The notes beneath the pieces were generated by a model, which saw only the letters and a program-made list of their open reading frames with translations, was not told where the DNA came from and ran no database searches. Shown piece after piece: positions 1 to 11,085 of a stretch of 64,000 bases of DNA (its first letter is position 1; every line of letters starts with the position of its first letter). A program made the position numbers and the translations under genes. This DNA comes from Nymphaea colorata (lineage: Eukaryota > Streptophyta > Magnoliopsida > Nymphaeales > Nymphaeaceae): contig NC_045146.1 of the NCBI RefSeq assembly GCF_008831285.2, positions 184,001 to 248,000 on the forward strand, read 5' to 3'.

Positions 1-2150
1 CCAGGGAAAAAAAAAAAAAGATGATATACTTTAATGATTCAAAAGCTCAGGCCTTTTAATTAAACAACCTTGATGCATCAAATTTGAAAAGCTGTGATCT
101 GATTTTGACGTACTTTGGTCCTTTCCATTGGAGAACGTGCTGAAGGGTCCAACGGTTGTGACCCTTCGTTCGAGCACCTCTTTACCATGCACCTTTCTTC
201 TTCACACCCAACCAAAGGTGACTCGTGATTGTTTACTAGCTATAGTGCATGATGAGAGCGGTTTCAGTGGTTGGAAAATTTTCTAGGATCAGTCCTTACT
301 CACCTTCGGCATTCTGCGCCTGTGCTCATCGATGGTAGCCGTTGGCTGAGGAGATTGTCTGTCCTCATTCTTCTCATGGTGCATCATGGCAGAAACCTGT
401 AAGTGTCCTATCTGTTTATTTCTATGCATGAACTTGAGCATGTTATGTCTGGTTTTTACTCCAAAAGTCCAACAGTTTCTTCATTCATATTTGAATTTAG
501 ACATTTGAACATCCGAAAAATTAGATATAATTAAGAGTACATTCGATTAGAAATCAATCTATTAGAAATCAATAAAAGTTGCATAAAGGGGCTGAAGGCA
601 TGTTTTTGCAGTAGGAGCTCTTAGTGAAGAATAGACAACCAACAACTTATGGTGGGAGTATATGTGGGAATCGAAAGAAATTGTTCCCCACTAGCTACCC
701 ACCAATTTCTTGGCCCAATAGCCATTTTGGCTGCTACTTTAAAGTTTAAACCAATGTGCTTTCCATTTTCTTCTTTTTCTGCCACTCTTTTTAATAGAAT
801 CAGTTGCAAGAATATTTTGGAGTGGTTAGAAAATGGAATTCATAATGTCCAATGAACTTGCTATTATCTTAAAGTCAAAGGTACTTTTGTTCAAGATCTC
901 GCATTTGATTGCTTTAACAATTGAATACCTAAAGGAATGAAAGTATCTGCTGCACTTTGGAACCCATCAGCAGTGAGATTTTTTCCATTTTACAAAAAAG
1001 TGGAAGCAATGATGTCATCTCCTCAAAGTTAAGAATAACATGTAGGATGCAGGCTAAAAGGTGTGGTACAACTGGTTGGGCAAGAGGCTGGTAGGCAGCA
1101 AGCAGGTGGTTCAAAACTCAGAGGTGCCTGCTCCTTTCCAAAGCAGATGCCAGCCAGGATTGAGGGGCTGTGGGGGTTTCGTGCTTCCAGCATGCGACAA
1201 AGTTTATCTTTCTCCCCAAGGGGGAGGAGGCTGATAGGTGTCTATATATAACTAAGATTGTATGAAGACTTTAAAGGAAAAAAATGGCTTACCAAAATTT
1301 TACTTGTTTAAAATTTTAGATGTCTTTTCAGGCCTACTTTTGCCCATAACTTATCCTAAAAAATGCATCACTTTTCATGAAGCCGAAACCATAAAAGTTT
1401 GAGGCTTTGATAGGAGAATCACAAAAGAATATTTCGTTTTTCTGATTATAAGAAAACTGAAAACTTTCCTTAAGATTTATGTGTTGCATACTAGAAATGC
1501 GTTATTGATGCGACAGAATTTTAGATAATTCAGTGCGGCAGATGACATTCGTATAAGCACTAGGCATGAATTTCAACTTAAAGCTAAGATCCGTTTTTTC
1601 TTAAAAAAGTGCATCAGAATTATGCAGTTCCTACTTGACAACAAGACCTTTATTCAAATGGAAGAGCTGAAGAGTTAAGTATACGCAGCTTTATAATATA
1701 CCATACCAACCAGACTTCCAACTTTCTCATGGTATTGTCCTTGTAAAGGCATTTAATTCGGACTCAGTCCGGATCTACCTCTTAGGAGCAGACCCAATGG
1801 CGGATTTATCTTGTCATTAAAATATATATTAGAAGAAATACAGACTTTTCGTTTTCAAATTTTTCCTTAGTATGTCTATACTTAGCTTTCCAAGTCCAGA
1901 TTAAAATCCCAAAGCACTCACTTCACAAATTCATCGAATAAGAATGTTCAAAAGGTGGAACCTTGAACAGAAAACAAACGGCTGATCAAACGAATTATAT
2001 TAAATTAGAAATTACTAGGTTCTTTCTTTGTGGGAATCTACTTTTCACTAGATTCGGCATATGTGTGGTGTCTCCATACATTGCACGAGAAGATATGGGG
2101 AGCAATAGCAATCTCTCTAATATCTCTTTTATTATTCGTCAGATTTCTAA
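1..2150. other. Intergenic region, no gene recognised
   Basis: AT-rich DNA. The open frames here are under 70 codons, lack family motifs and lie on both strands. The only structured element I can support is the SINE-like copy at 1056-1262. No coding exon with convincing splice sites was seen. Confidence 0.6.
1056..1262 (+). repeat. Possible tRNA-derived SINE
   Basis: An RNA polymerase III type internal promoter is visible. An A-box-like TGGTACAACTGG lies at 1064-1075 and a B-box-like GGTTCAAAACTC at 1108-1119, about 32 bases apart, as in tRNA genes. The rest of the tRNA does not fold as a canonical cloverleaf, so this is not a functional tRNA. A GC-richer body follows, ending in an AT-rich tail near 1255. 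I could not find a clean target-site duplication, so the borders are approximate. Confidence 0.4.
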
Positions 2151-2162
2151 AATTTAACAGTC

Positions 2163-2170
2163 TATATATA
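2163..2170 (+). promoter_or_regulatory. TATA box of the Bet v 1-like gene
   Basis: TATATATA lies 81 bases upstream of the start codon at 2251. With the usual 25-35 base spacing, transcription would start near 2195-2200 and give a 5' leader of about 50 bases. There is no ATG between the predicted start of transcription and the chosen ATG except a short one near 2182 that is quickly closed. Confidence 0.5.
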
Positions 2171-2250
2171 CAGGTTACTGCAATGTGTGCAACAGACTTC
2201 AGTTCTAAAACAAGAGCTTCTCAACAAGAGATATAGAGAAAAGCGGAAGA

Positions 2251-3458
2251 ATGAGAAGCCTCAGTGGGGAGGTCATACTGAATGTTCCTGCACATACTGC
2301 ATGGGAAATGTATAGGGACAATGATACTGTTAGCAAGATAAGCCCTGACATGCTTGCTGCAGCTGAGTATCTGCAAGGAGATGGATCTCCTGGAAGCCTG
2401 CGTCTCTTCAAGCTGGGTCCTGGTAATCCTTCTCGAATTCTATTAGCTATTACTAACCATGTCCGGCCGCCTGGCTACGGGTTTGGGCTTGAGACCTTCG
2501 AGTTGAAGGAGGTCAAGAGTTTGAAACCGAGCGTCTGCATGCATAATCTCCTGGTAAGAGTTCTCTATGATGTGAGGAAGCCCAGTCTCTTTGAAGACAT
2601 CCGATAGAAGTGGAATGATGTGAGGAAGACCACATAATTGGTAGTTACATATTGAGGCTGCTGACATATGTGAATCACTTGCAAATATGTAGGTGCCAAG
2701 TTCATGCAGGCCCTTCAATGGCTTTCTTAGAACCATATGCACAGTTTTATGCATACAGTTAGACATATTTGGGAGATTAATGTACAAGATACTTCTAAAT
2801 ATTGACACAATATAAACATATGTGCTTATGCTTCATAGATAGATAAATTTATTTATAAGAAGCGCGGTGCATAGATAGTCTATCTTATTCATGCTCTGTT
2901 CTGGTTGTGCTTCCTTTGTCCTCTAATAGTTATAATTACTCTTACCTTAAGAGTTGTTGAACTCTAGAACTTCCTCAGACGCTTTAAGCTAAAACCATGC
3001 AGGCAGAGGCATCCTGAGCCTTTATGAGGGACGCAGTAACCATCTTTTGTATGTACTCTTTTGTTGCATAACGTGGTGCACAGAAGGATGCATGTGTGAT
3101 ATCAGTCCTGAACGCACTCTGTAAATGGGCAGGAAGGCCTAAAAGAACTGTCTGCTTTTATGGTGAATTAGCTGTGCAGGACTATGTCAAGGAGTCGACG
3201 GAACGGATAGACGAGGTCGAGGTTGGCCGCTCGGTGACCTACAGCGTCCTTGCTGGTTGCCTCAGGGAGATGTACAACCCATACAAGGTCACATTTTCTT
3301 TCTGCCCTGTGCCTGGCTTTGAGAAAGAAAAGTGCGTCGCAGGGTGGAAGGCAGAATTTGAGCCCCTGAATTCCACTGTGCCTGCACCAGAGAGGGCAAA
3401 AGAAGCTGCTCTTGGGTTCCTCTGCTTGTTTGAGAAGTTCTACTGTTCAATGAAGTGA
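2251..3458 (+). CDS. Bet v 1 / PR-10-like (START-type, SRPBCC) protein, 2 exons
   Basis: Exons 2251-2422 and 3172-3458 join in phase 1 to give 152 residues, the normal length for Bet v 1-like proteins. The donor is gtaatc. The acceptor is the ttag before CTGTGCAG, not the later gtgcag, because only the first keeps the frame and yields the expected FKLGPAV...YVKESTERID junction. Family hallmarks are the N-terminal GEVILNVPAHTAWEMY strand and helix, a glycine-rich loop GDGSPGS (about residues 43-49), the central IDEVEVG strand, and a C-terminal helix ending LFEKFYCS. The family folds into a seven-stranded sheet with a long helix around a hydrophobic cavity that binds small ligands such as phytohormones, flavonoids or alkaloid precursors. 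The ligand of this member cannot be read from sequence. The intron of about 750 bases contains an overlapping open frame that is a read-through artefact. A TATA box precedes the gene. Confidence 0.87.
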
Positions 3459-5199
3459 TTGGTGCAGCTTCAGTGAGATACTTCTGCTAGACAGTGACTT
3501 TCCAAAGGGTTGACACGTATCCTGTTGGAAGACTAATGGGAGTAACTTACGTGCATATGGGCGTATGCATGTAAATAGACATAATATTGTTTACCGTCAA
3601 GATATTCTGTATACCAGACTGTATTAAAACTCCTTTTGGCTACTCTGTACATGTTTATTGTCATCATCATCACTAATATACTCCTGATGATGAGGAAGAT
3701 GATAATTGCTGAAAAGTGGTATACAGTGTAATCGCACTATATAATATAAAGAAACGATGTAATGGAAAACATTATGTCTATTCAAATGAATTATCTACAT
3801 AACAAGGGAATAGGAGAAGGAATATATTTTTCTGAAGAATGCAAGAAAAGAATTGCTGAAAGGACCTCAAGCAAGCAATGATCATAAAAGAAGAGGGGAT
3901 TGATAGAAGAACCATTTGCGACGAACCGCTTTTAATCTCCTCCCTCATAAATGATCTTAGAGATGAAACCGATGGTTATTTTCGATAATATTGAAAGGCC
4001 CCTGTTTGTTATTTGAAACGATCCTTCGTATTGTCACTAGACAGAGAAGAGATAGAAGCAGATCTAAAGTTACCAATATATAAGTGGATAAGGAAAGCGC
4101 TGGGAGACGCAAAGGGAAGAAACGGATCTCCGAATTGCTAAGTGGGATTGGAGCCATGTAGACAGAACAATTATATACAGAAAAATATGCGTGAAAAAAT
4201 AACAAGTACGAAAAAATTAAATTAATTAGAAAAATAAGAAAAGAAAATAAAAGCTGATGGGGAATTAATTGTATACTCATGGAAAAATAATAATGTCATA
4301 TTATAAAGAAACGAAAAGTACATTAAAAAAAAGTAGGAATAAAAGAATGATGCAATGAAATGAACTCCGAAAGAAATTATTCTGAGAAGCGAATCTCCCG
4401 TTCTAAATAAAACGAATCTCCTATAAACGAGCTCCCAGTCTCCACCACTTTGAGGGAAGACTATAGTTTCCGGTTTAACAAGCAGGTTTTCTCGTGAAGC
4501 GAGATCTGAAATGCACGCGACTGTTTCTGGAGTTCAGCAACCAGGCCAGGTTAGGGCGTCTCTTCCTATGCTACCTTCGGATTCGACCGGTTGCTGGAGT
4601 TCAGCAACCAAAAGTTGCAGACTACATACATACATCGGTTTCTCCAGAAAATACAGAGACAAAAAAAATCATGGGTGCTGTTTTATTTGGGGAGATTCGT
4701 CTGTCCAATAGTGGACCATTGGTTTCCCTCAACCATCTTTCAGTAAATTTTCAGAATTTTTTAAGCTGGGGTTAACTAGAAATCTACCTTTGAAGAGAAG
4801 AGGCACGGGTTTCTTAGGCGCTGTTTTCCTTAATTTTAGGGCGAGATTTGATTAATTCCTGTGGATGATTATTTCAAAAGTGACAAATTTTTGAATCAAT
4901 CCAGCCATCTTGCTGACAAATTTTCGAGTCAATCGAGCCTGAGAATGCTTGATTTGGTTCAGAATAGAGATCGGAATCACCTTTTGAAGATCACCAGTAT
5001 TTTCTGCATTTTCCAGCTGTCGACGAAGAACTCGGGCGTGTTTGAAATTCCCGTCGCCTTGTTCCTGTAAACGAGAAATATCATTTTTTTACCCAAATAT
5101 CATTTTTTTAATTTTTATATAAGATACATGAAAGTGCCCCTTTGATTGCCAAGGAGAAAATTGTGAAAAATATCGTGAAAAATATGTACAGGCAGCAGT

Positions 5200-5279
5200 G
5201 AAATTTCACCCGCCCGTCTCACGACAAACGGCATTAAATTCTTCTCTCATTTTTCATTAAAACGAGCGGGTGAAATTTC
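5200..5279. repeat. Inverted repeat (18-bp arms)
   Basis: The left arm GAAATTTCACCCGCCCGT at 5200-5217 is the reverse complement of 5262-5279 with a single mismatch, leaving a loop of 44 bases. Each arm also holds the palindrome GAAATTTC. It could be the core of a small hairpin-type MITE. No target duplication was found. Confidence 0.6.
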
Positions 5280-5677
5280 ACCCGCTCATTTGAGCTGTAA
5301 AATAGGGGTGAGCAGGGGCGTCACTCCAACACACGAGCATAAATAGTTGGGGGCACACGTGTGCTCCACGGATTTTATTCTACCAAAGTTTAAATTAGTG
5401 GAAAGTTTAAATTAGTGGTTGAACTTAAAAAAATATGAGTCAAGTTATATAGAATAGGCAATTGAAAATTTGTTAGCCATGTGCTTAGTGACAAAAAAAA
5501 ATATATCTTCGCACCTGCACTACTGCACTGAAAGCAGTTCTGATCAGCCGGCTGGTGGGGTTTCTTTCCGCTCTCCCGAAACTGCTGAAGCACTTGGCAG
5601 CTCCTCGTTGATCTCCCACATTCCACGCTTATGAGTTGCGAAAAATATTACAAGAAAAAGAAGGGAATTTAACTTAA

Positions 5678-5890
5678 ATGGCATTGTCCAAGGGCGTGCC
5701 ACAAAACATCGTTCCACGACAAGTCCGTGAGATAATGAAACAGCTGGAATGTAAAGAAGAGGAGACCACTGGTAATCATCTCCCATTCCCAAGCCGCTGT
5801 AAGTCTTGCGGCGAAGCAGAGGAGACCCTGGATCATCCTTTTCCACAATGTAATGAAGTCAGGGTGGTAGGATTGGTGTGTGCGAAAGAG
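5678..5890 (+). pseudogene. Possible relic of a non-LTR retrotransposon (zf-RVT-like zinc motif)
   Basis: The frame contains CKSCGEAEETLDHPFPQC, a C-x2-C-x7-H-x4-C arrangement that resembles the zinc-binding domain (zf-RVT) found after the reverse transcriptase of plant LINEs. There, a motif like C..C....ET..HLF..C is typical. No reverse transcriptase or endonuclease motif is nearby, so this could only be a fragment, or a chance match in a low-information frame. It could also be a fragment of another gene I do not recognise. Confidence 0.25.
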
Positions 5891-7045
5891 TATGCACTTG
5901 GTGATAGTGTGCGTCATACATTTAAATTCAGGTGTGATCAAAACCTACCCAAAATAAAAAATTCAAACAAGTTTGAAAAAGTTAGTTTAACTGTCCTTTT
6001 TGTCCAGTTCAACTGCCTATTGGAAAGCATGACAGCATTTTTCTTCTTGATTCAAAACATAAGCGGGGGTTTTTGGAAAATACTTGGTTAGATGTGCGGA
6101 TTTCTTCCGAATGTGAGAAATCATAATTTGAGTCGTTGAAAGAAAGGTTCTTCTTTCCAAAATTCGATCCTAACTTTATACACGTAATTGACCAACTACC
6201 CTGACCTTTTTCTCGAGTGTTTTAAATTGGTCCATGAGGTTAAAGCAACACTCAAAATTATTCATTTTCAGCAAAAAAACACATATTACCCCTGACAAAT
6301 TAAGAAAGAAATGAGCTAATAATAGAAATATAGAATGACAAGCATTTCTCAAACGACACAAACCCATCATTTTGAGTACATGAGTGCGGAGTAAGTTACC
6401 GACTACTGTAAAAAGCAAAAACTAACTCGTCTTAAAATGTCATGGTTGGATTCCTGATTCAGAATAAGCCAGAGATGACTTTAGGGAAAAATGAGCAAAT
6501 CACACTTATTAAAGTTGGTGACAACGTCCCGAATGATCTGTAAATAGAAAGCTCAAGTCAGGTAAGCAATTATGGACACATTTCTACGGTTGGCATTCAT
6601 GACAAGAACAATTTGTTCTACCTTCATTCAAGAATTCATAGAGTCATTAATGAGCTCATTTTGAGTATGCTAAATGAACAGCTTCGCTGTGAAGGTGGGA
6701 AAATTCAGAAGCTTTTTAATCATTCTGCAGTTTACATCATAAGGAGAGAGAGAAGAAAAAAAGGAACGCTGTAATATTAGGTTTGAAACAAGAGGTATGC
6801 TATGGCAGCTAAAGATGTTACCTTCATTTTCATGTCCACTGTGAATGGATCATTACACAAATTTGCTTTTGCAGAAAACTGAAATTACAAACCGCAGTAA
6901 TGATATATGGTCACCAATCAGAGAAATCTTGTTATGCTGAAGCTTCTACATGCTTTCTTTATATATATTGGATATTCAGGGAATGCAGACATTGGGAAGC
7001 TCGTCTATTTCCGTGTACAATAGCAGCAACAATCCCCGGTATGAG

Positions 7046-9787
7046 TCAACTGAGAACAACAGGAACCTTCTCGTATTCGATCCTCTCCCTGAGTTTCCGA
7101 GGGAGGATGCATCTACCCCCAAACCTTTGCTGCAGGTATATCAGAATTGCAAAAACCGTTCCTACTAAAGGAATCATAAAATCCCAAGCAGCAGAATAGA
7201 AATCCCATTCTGGGTCGGCGTAGTAGTAAGACAATCCCTGCCGAGGGATGTTATAGAAAGACCTGTATGCATCATATATGTGGGGAAAGGACCGAACGGC
7301 TGTTAAACCAATAAAAAAAGAAGGTGAAAGTGCCTTCTCTTTCAAGTGTGCAAACAGGTTCAGTAGAACCTGCGGCAAGAGAAACCCATCAAGGACCAGC
7401 CCAACATAAGATTCGAGATCCTCTAAAACAGAAGGCTGCCCAATTTCCAGCTCCCGGATGTATTCTGGTGATTTCCAATGAGCAAAACATGCAAATAAAC
7501 CACCGACAATGTAGAGTAACAAACATAAGCTGAAAGAATTACTCTCTGACACGGATGAGCTTGACCTTGCCGACCATACCAACTGGAGAAGCCGGAACTG
7601 CAAGAGGAAGGCTATCAAGGTGATTACCCTCACGAGAATTTCATCCACTTGCACCCAACTTTCGGTTACATAGAGAGTCTTCCTGTGTCCATTGGCAAAG
7701 GAAGCTTCAAAGTTGAGCACCAAGGGGATCATATACCCAAGTGTAAGCACGGCAGCCATTCCAAGCGACACAAATGGAAGCACCTCAGGATGTTTCTTTA
7801 CATGCAAAAGCTGTAGCAAGACAAAGATGGATACCAAGGTGAGAGATATCAGCACCATAGCTATCTCCGTGTCCATCATAAGGACTGACGTTCTTGTCTG
7901 AACTAAGTATGGAACAGAAGACCAGAGCTTCAGAGACTTAAAATAAAGAGGATCTGCACTCTTTCTGATGCTCTTAATTGTGCCACTGAATTGTTCACCA
8001 ACGGCAAAGTTTTCAGTACTCAGAGGTGGTAACTGAAAATTCATACTGATTTCACAATCCATGACGTTAGTGCCATTGTCCTGGCGAACGTGGCGGCAAC
8101 CAACCATGCAGAGAACCCCAGTCACAGGATCATACACACCTTCAGCAGATATAACCAAGGATGAGATTTTTGGAGAAATCCCATCCAAATGAAATGTGGA
8201 AGGAAGATGAATGTCTACAACGTAGCTTATGTTCATCGGGCTCTGTCCGTTATAAGACTGCACTGGAGAGGCGGCATACATGACTTGACTCACATTGGCA
8301 AATTTATCTGGGTAGACACCTCCATCATTGGCCAATGGAGATAGGGTACCCCAAGTATGCTGTTTTAGTGAGTTTTTCACACTCACCTGAAATACCATCT
8401 CATTGCTCGAGTATCCATCCGGATATAGCTTTCCAGAGTGCTTCTTAGCATCAGCTTTACACATTTTTCTCACTCGTTCATACTGTGTGAATTCATACTT
8501 GAAATTTACTATATCGACTTCAGCAAGATCCATCTCCTGGCCAAAAGAAAGGCGTCTAAAGAACCCGGATTCATTCAATCTTTTGTTACTCCAAATACTA
8601 CCCTCAACAGTCCTTCTGTCCGTAAGTGTTAATCTCGAATGAAAGCTCAAGTTCATACCAATAGTACAATCACCAATCCAGGCACCCGCTAATGAATGCG
8701 AGTGATTCAGAAATCGACAAACTGAAAAGCACAACTGATTGCTTTTCTCATCCCAAATCCCCTCTCCGATCAATGTCCTTTCAAGAGGAACAACACCGGG
8801 AAGGCCACGGTAAAATCGAGATTGATGACCATATGTGACATTCGAAAATCCGAACAATAAGAAAACTTTCCCTTCGCCAGAACAGTCCAGACCAGCGAGC
8901 ACCATGGATGTCGAACGACCTTCATCGCTACTGAAAATACTACAATTCCCAGATTTGCAGTCATGTTCATATTCCAAGTATAAAGAACTGAATGACATCC
9001 GCTGGAGTGAAAAACAGATGTTCCCTTTCCCACTCACTGCACTATGTCCAGCATCTGAAGCAGAACACATGCCTTTGGCTTCCGAATCCAAGCTGTAACT
9101 ATGATTCAGACGAGAAACTCCTAACAGAGACATCGGCTCCACTTTATTCACATCACTGCCGTCATCCTTGCTAGGAAATTCCAATGCCCCAGTAACCAAA
9201 CTACGCTCGATTGTCGAATTCTTTGTAAAATTAAGCTTCAAGACTGCGGAAAGGTCGAAATTAGTACCTTCTCCGGAGACGCCCAAACCGGAACCAACCA
9301 TACAAAGCATCCCCGATGACTCTTCCCAGAAACCACCAAGAGAGAGAGATATGCTGCCTCTGCTACGGAAACGCTTCGGCAGCCGAGGCTGAAACGAGGG
9401 TGAAACCGAAAATGAGGAATTCCCCCACCTCCTCGACCCTTGGATCAACAAATACGCATCGACTCTCAGAATTCCCGGTCGATCCGTGGCGTAGACGCCT
9501 TTCTCTGTGAATTTCGCCAAGCTAAAAGTCGGCAATAAGAGCGACTGACGAACGTTCCGACCGAGAATACTTTCCGCGCCCCGGTAAAGATAGGAATCAG
9601 GGAGGCCGAGCGGCGTGCTCAGGACTTCTCCGTCACGACTTGCCTCTGACACGATCGAGTCGCAGTGGGGCTTGTAGGGGACCTGGGTGGAAGAAGAGAG
9701 GGAACAGAGGAAGAGGGAGACGAAGAAGAAGGAAAAGAGGGTCGGAGAAGGAGGCACCCCAAAACTCCGGCGGGAGAAGGTCGCCAT
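7046..9787 (-). CDS. DUF2921 (SWEET-like domain) multi-pass membrane protein, single exon
   Basis: A single uninterrupted frame of 913 codons from the ATG at 9787. An upstream ATG at 9829 (14 codons more) is in frame, but it sits where transcription should start given the TATAAAA at 9851-9857. The 9787 start also gives a clean signal peptide (MATFSRRSFGV then a run of hydrophobic residues to about residue 33). Residues of about 35-635 form a large predicted luminal or extracellular part with many N-x-S/T sites and paired cysteines. The last 275 residues carry about seven membrane spans and the short tail ending YEKVPVVLS, typical of the DUF2921 family. The family includes the Arabidopsis FLY1/FLY2 E3 ligases, which carry a RING finger after this region. 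No RING is present here, so it belongs to the RING-less subgroup (At1g52780 type). Its biochemical role is not known. Confidence 0.92.
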   Translation of the reverse strand: MATFSRRSFGVPPSPTLFSFFFVSLFLCSLSSSTQVPYKPHCDSIVSEASRDGEVLSTPLGLPDSYLYRGAESILGRNVRQSLLLPTFSLAKFTEKGVYATDRPGILRVDAYLLIQGSRRWGNSSFSVSPSFQPRLPKRFRSRGSISLSLGGFWEESSGMLCMVGSGLGVSGEGTNFDLSAVLKLNFTKNSTIERSLVTGALEFPSKDDGSDVNKVEPMSLLGVSRLNHSYSLDSEAKGMCSASDAGHSAVSGKGNICFSLQRMSFSSLYLEYEHDCKSGNCSIFSSDEGRSTSMVLAGLDCSGEGKVFLLFGFSNVTYGHQSRFYRGLPGVVPLERTLIGEGIWDEKSNQLCFSVCRFLNHSHSLAGAWIGDCTIGMNLSFHSRLTLTDRRTVEGSIWSNKRLNESGFFRRLSFGQEMDLAEVDIVNFKYEFTQYERVRKMCKADAKKHSGKLYPDGYSSNEMVFQVSVKNSLKQHTWGTLSPLANDGGVYPDKFANVSQVMYAASPVQSYNGQSPMNISYVVDIHLPSTFHLDGISPKISSLVISAEGVYDPVTGVLCMVGCRHVRQDNGTNVMDCEISMNFQLPPLSTENFAVGEQFSGTIKSIRKSADPLYFKSLKLWSSVPYLVQTRTSVLMMDTEIAMVLISLTLVSIFVLLQLLHVKKHPEVLPFVSLGMAAVLTLGYMIPLVLNFEASFANGHRKTLYVTESWVQVDEILVRVITLIAFLLQFRLLQLVWSARSSSSVSESNSFSLCLLLYIVGGLFACFAHWKSPEYIRELEIGQPSVLEDLESYVGLVLDGFLLPQVLLNLFAHLKEKALSPSFFIGLTAVRSFPHIYDAYRSFYNIPRQGLSYYYADPEWDFYSAAWDFMIPLVGTVFAILIYLQQRFGGRCILPRKLRERIEYEKVPVVLS

Positions 9788-9850
9788 TTTCGAGAAGGAT
9801 TTCCTCTCGCGTGGATCTCTGGGCTTCATCTCCCCCACTGCGCTCCGCCG

Positions 9851-9857
9851 TTTTATA
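9851..9857 (-). promoter_or_regulatory. TATA box of the DUF2921 gene
   Basis: Read on the minus strand the sequence is CGGTATAAAACGG. It lies 64 bases upstream of the ATG at 9787. The expected start of transcription is near 9825, which argues that the in-frame ATG at 9829 is not used. Confidence 0.6.
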
Positions 9858-10163
9858 CCGGCGACCTGAGGAGGAACACGAAGACCAAGAAATCGTGGTG
9901 GTTGTTTAAACTCTACACTAAAATGCCACTGATTTTGTACTAATTTACATAAATAGCGCAGTTCAGGATCAAGCCGAGAAGTTGACCATCTTTTAGTCAT
10001 TATTCCATATACAACCTTCACATTATTAATTTTCTTAATAAGTCCTTAAATTTTATAATAAATCTTGAAAACAAGCCCAAATTGTAGCATTGCCGTTTAT
10101 TTCCAAGACCGATCCTGATAATGGGCTGCCGACGCACCTATAAATTTTGAGGGAGGGCCTTAA

Positions 10164-10298
10164 GGCACACTTGGTATAAAAAAGTTTATATCTGATTTTA
10201 GACATTTTTTAAGAAAAAAAATTCATCAAAAAAATTGAAAAGGTATGTTTGTTTCTAAAATTTTGAAAAGATATTCTTTTCAAGCAACAAGTGTTCCC
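10164..10298. mobile_element. PIF/Harbinger-type MITE (Tourist-like)
   Basis: A 135-bp element flanked by TAA on both sides (10161-10163 and 10299-10301), the target duplication of the PIF/Harbinger superfamily. Ends are imperfect inverted repeats: GGCACACTTGG on the left and the complement of CAAGTGTTCCC on the right. The interior is AT-rich and non-coding. Confidence 0.6.
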
Positions 10299-10846
10299 TA
10301 AGCAAAACATTTGTTACGTCATTTTCCAAAGAATTCAATCACTCGATAATATTGTGTCATGTGTCCTCACATAATTGAGCTATTGGCCCTCGAAACGCAA
10401 CTTTTTCATTGCCATTTCGCTTTCGTTATTTAAAAAACAGTCCTCACCCTTTCACTAGATAAGTTTATGTGTTGACAATAAGAAGGGAAGACGTGAAAGC
10501 TCGTCTCCCATATGAACATGTATTACGTGAAAAATGTTCTAACTTTGTTCTTATTAAATGCAAAATATTTGTTTTGTTCGCATTTTGGTTTTTCATCTCT
10601 AAACTAAGGAGGAAAAAACCCATCAACTCCATAATCAAGGTGAATGAATCTATTAAAAATGTGACAAGATTTGCTTTATTTCAGAAAACGGTAGCGTTAA
10701 AAAATTTGATCTGTAGTCATTGTCTTAAAACCACTTTTAACTTTTCCTTTCCACCCTCTCTTCACTCAACTGAACTCAAATTAGAATTTCTTTGGAACAA
10801 AACTTAAGGGGAAAAGAGGGCAAGGGGCTCCGGAAATGCTTCCACA

Positions 10847-11085
10847 TAGGGCCGTTCAATGAACCAAGTTTATGTTTTTTGAGATTCGAGCCCAAAATTT
10901 GGTCGTTTTTGTTGATCTTCAAAATAATTTTTTTTTAATAAACGGCTCCGTGAAGCTCAAACAAATCCCATTAAGTGTTCTTAAACTCAAGCAGAGGAAA
11001 GTTGAGTTATGTTTTTTGAGACTCAGATCTGAGTTCAAGATGGCTCGGCTCGACTCGACTCGAATTCGGCTTGTGAACGACCCCA
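10847..11085. mobile_element. hAT-type MITE, 239 bp
   Basis: The left end TAGGGCCGTTCAATGAACC and the complement of the right end, TGGGGTCGTTCACAAGCC, form imperfect terminal inverted repeats of the Ac/hAT kind. The flanks CTTCCACA (10839-10846) and CTTTCATA (11086-11093) are an 8-bp target duplication with two mismatches. The right subterminal part carries the GGCTCGGCTCGACTCGACTCG motif array shared with the larger hAT element at 13033-16406. Confidence 0.65.

Larger units (their letters stand above)
3459..7045. other. Intergenic region between Bet v 1-like and DUF2921 genes
   Basis: About 3.6 kb separate the two stop codons, which face each other. The first part should hold the 3' end of the Bet v 1-like transcript and the last part that of the DUF2921 transcript. 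In between lie a hairpin at 5200-5279 and a short frame with a zinc-knuckle-like motif near 5678-5890. Nothing else was recognised. Confidence 0.55.

Noticed and set aside
3096-3171. N-terminal extension of the second Bet v 1-like exon (ISVLNALCKWAGRPKRTV...)
   Set aside because: Intronic sequence upstream of the acceptor; it has no match to the family, and exon 1 supplies the true N-terminus.
9640-9943. Three overlapping Arg/Glu-rich plus-strand frames
   Set aside because: They lie antisense to the signal peptide and 5' end of the DUF2921 gene; the charged composition is the complement of Ser/Phe/Leu-rich codons.
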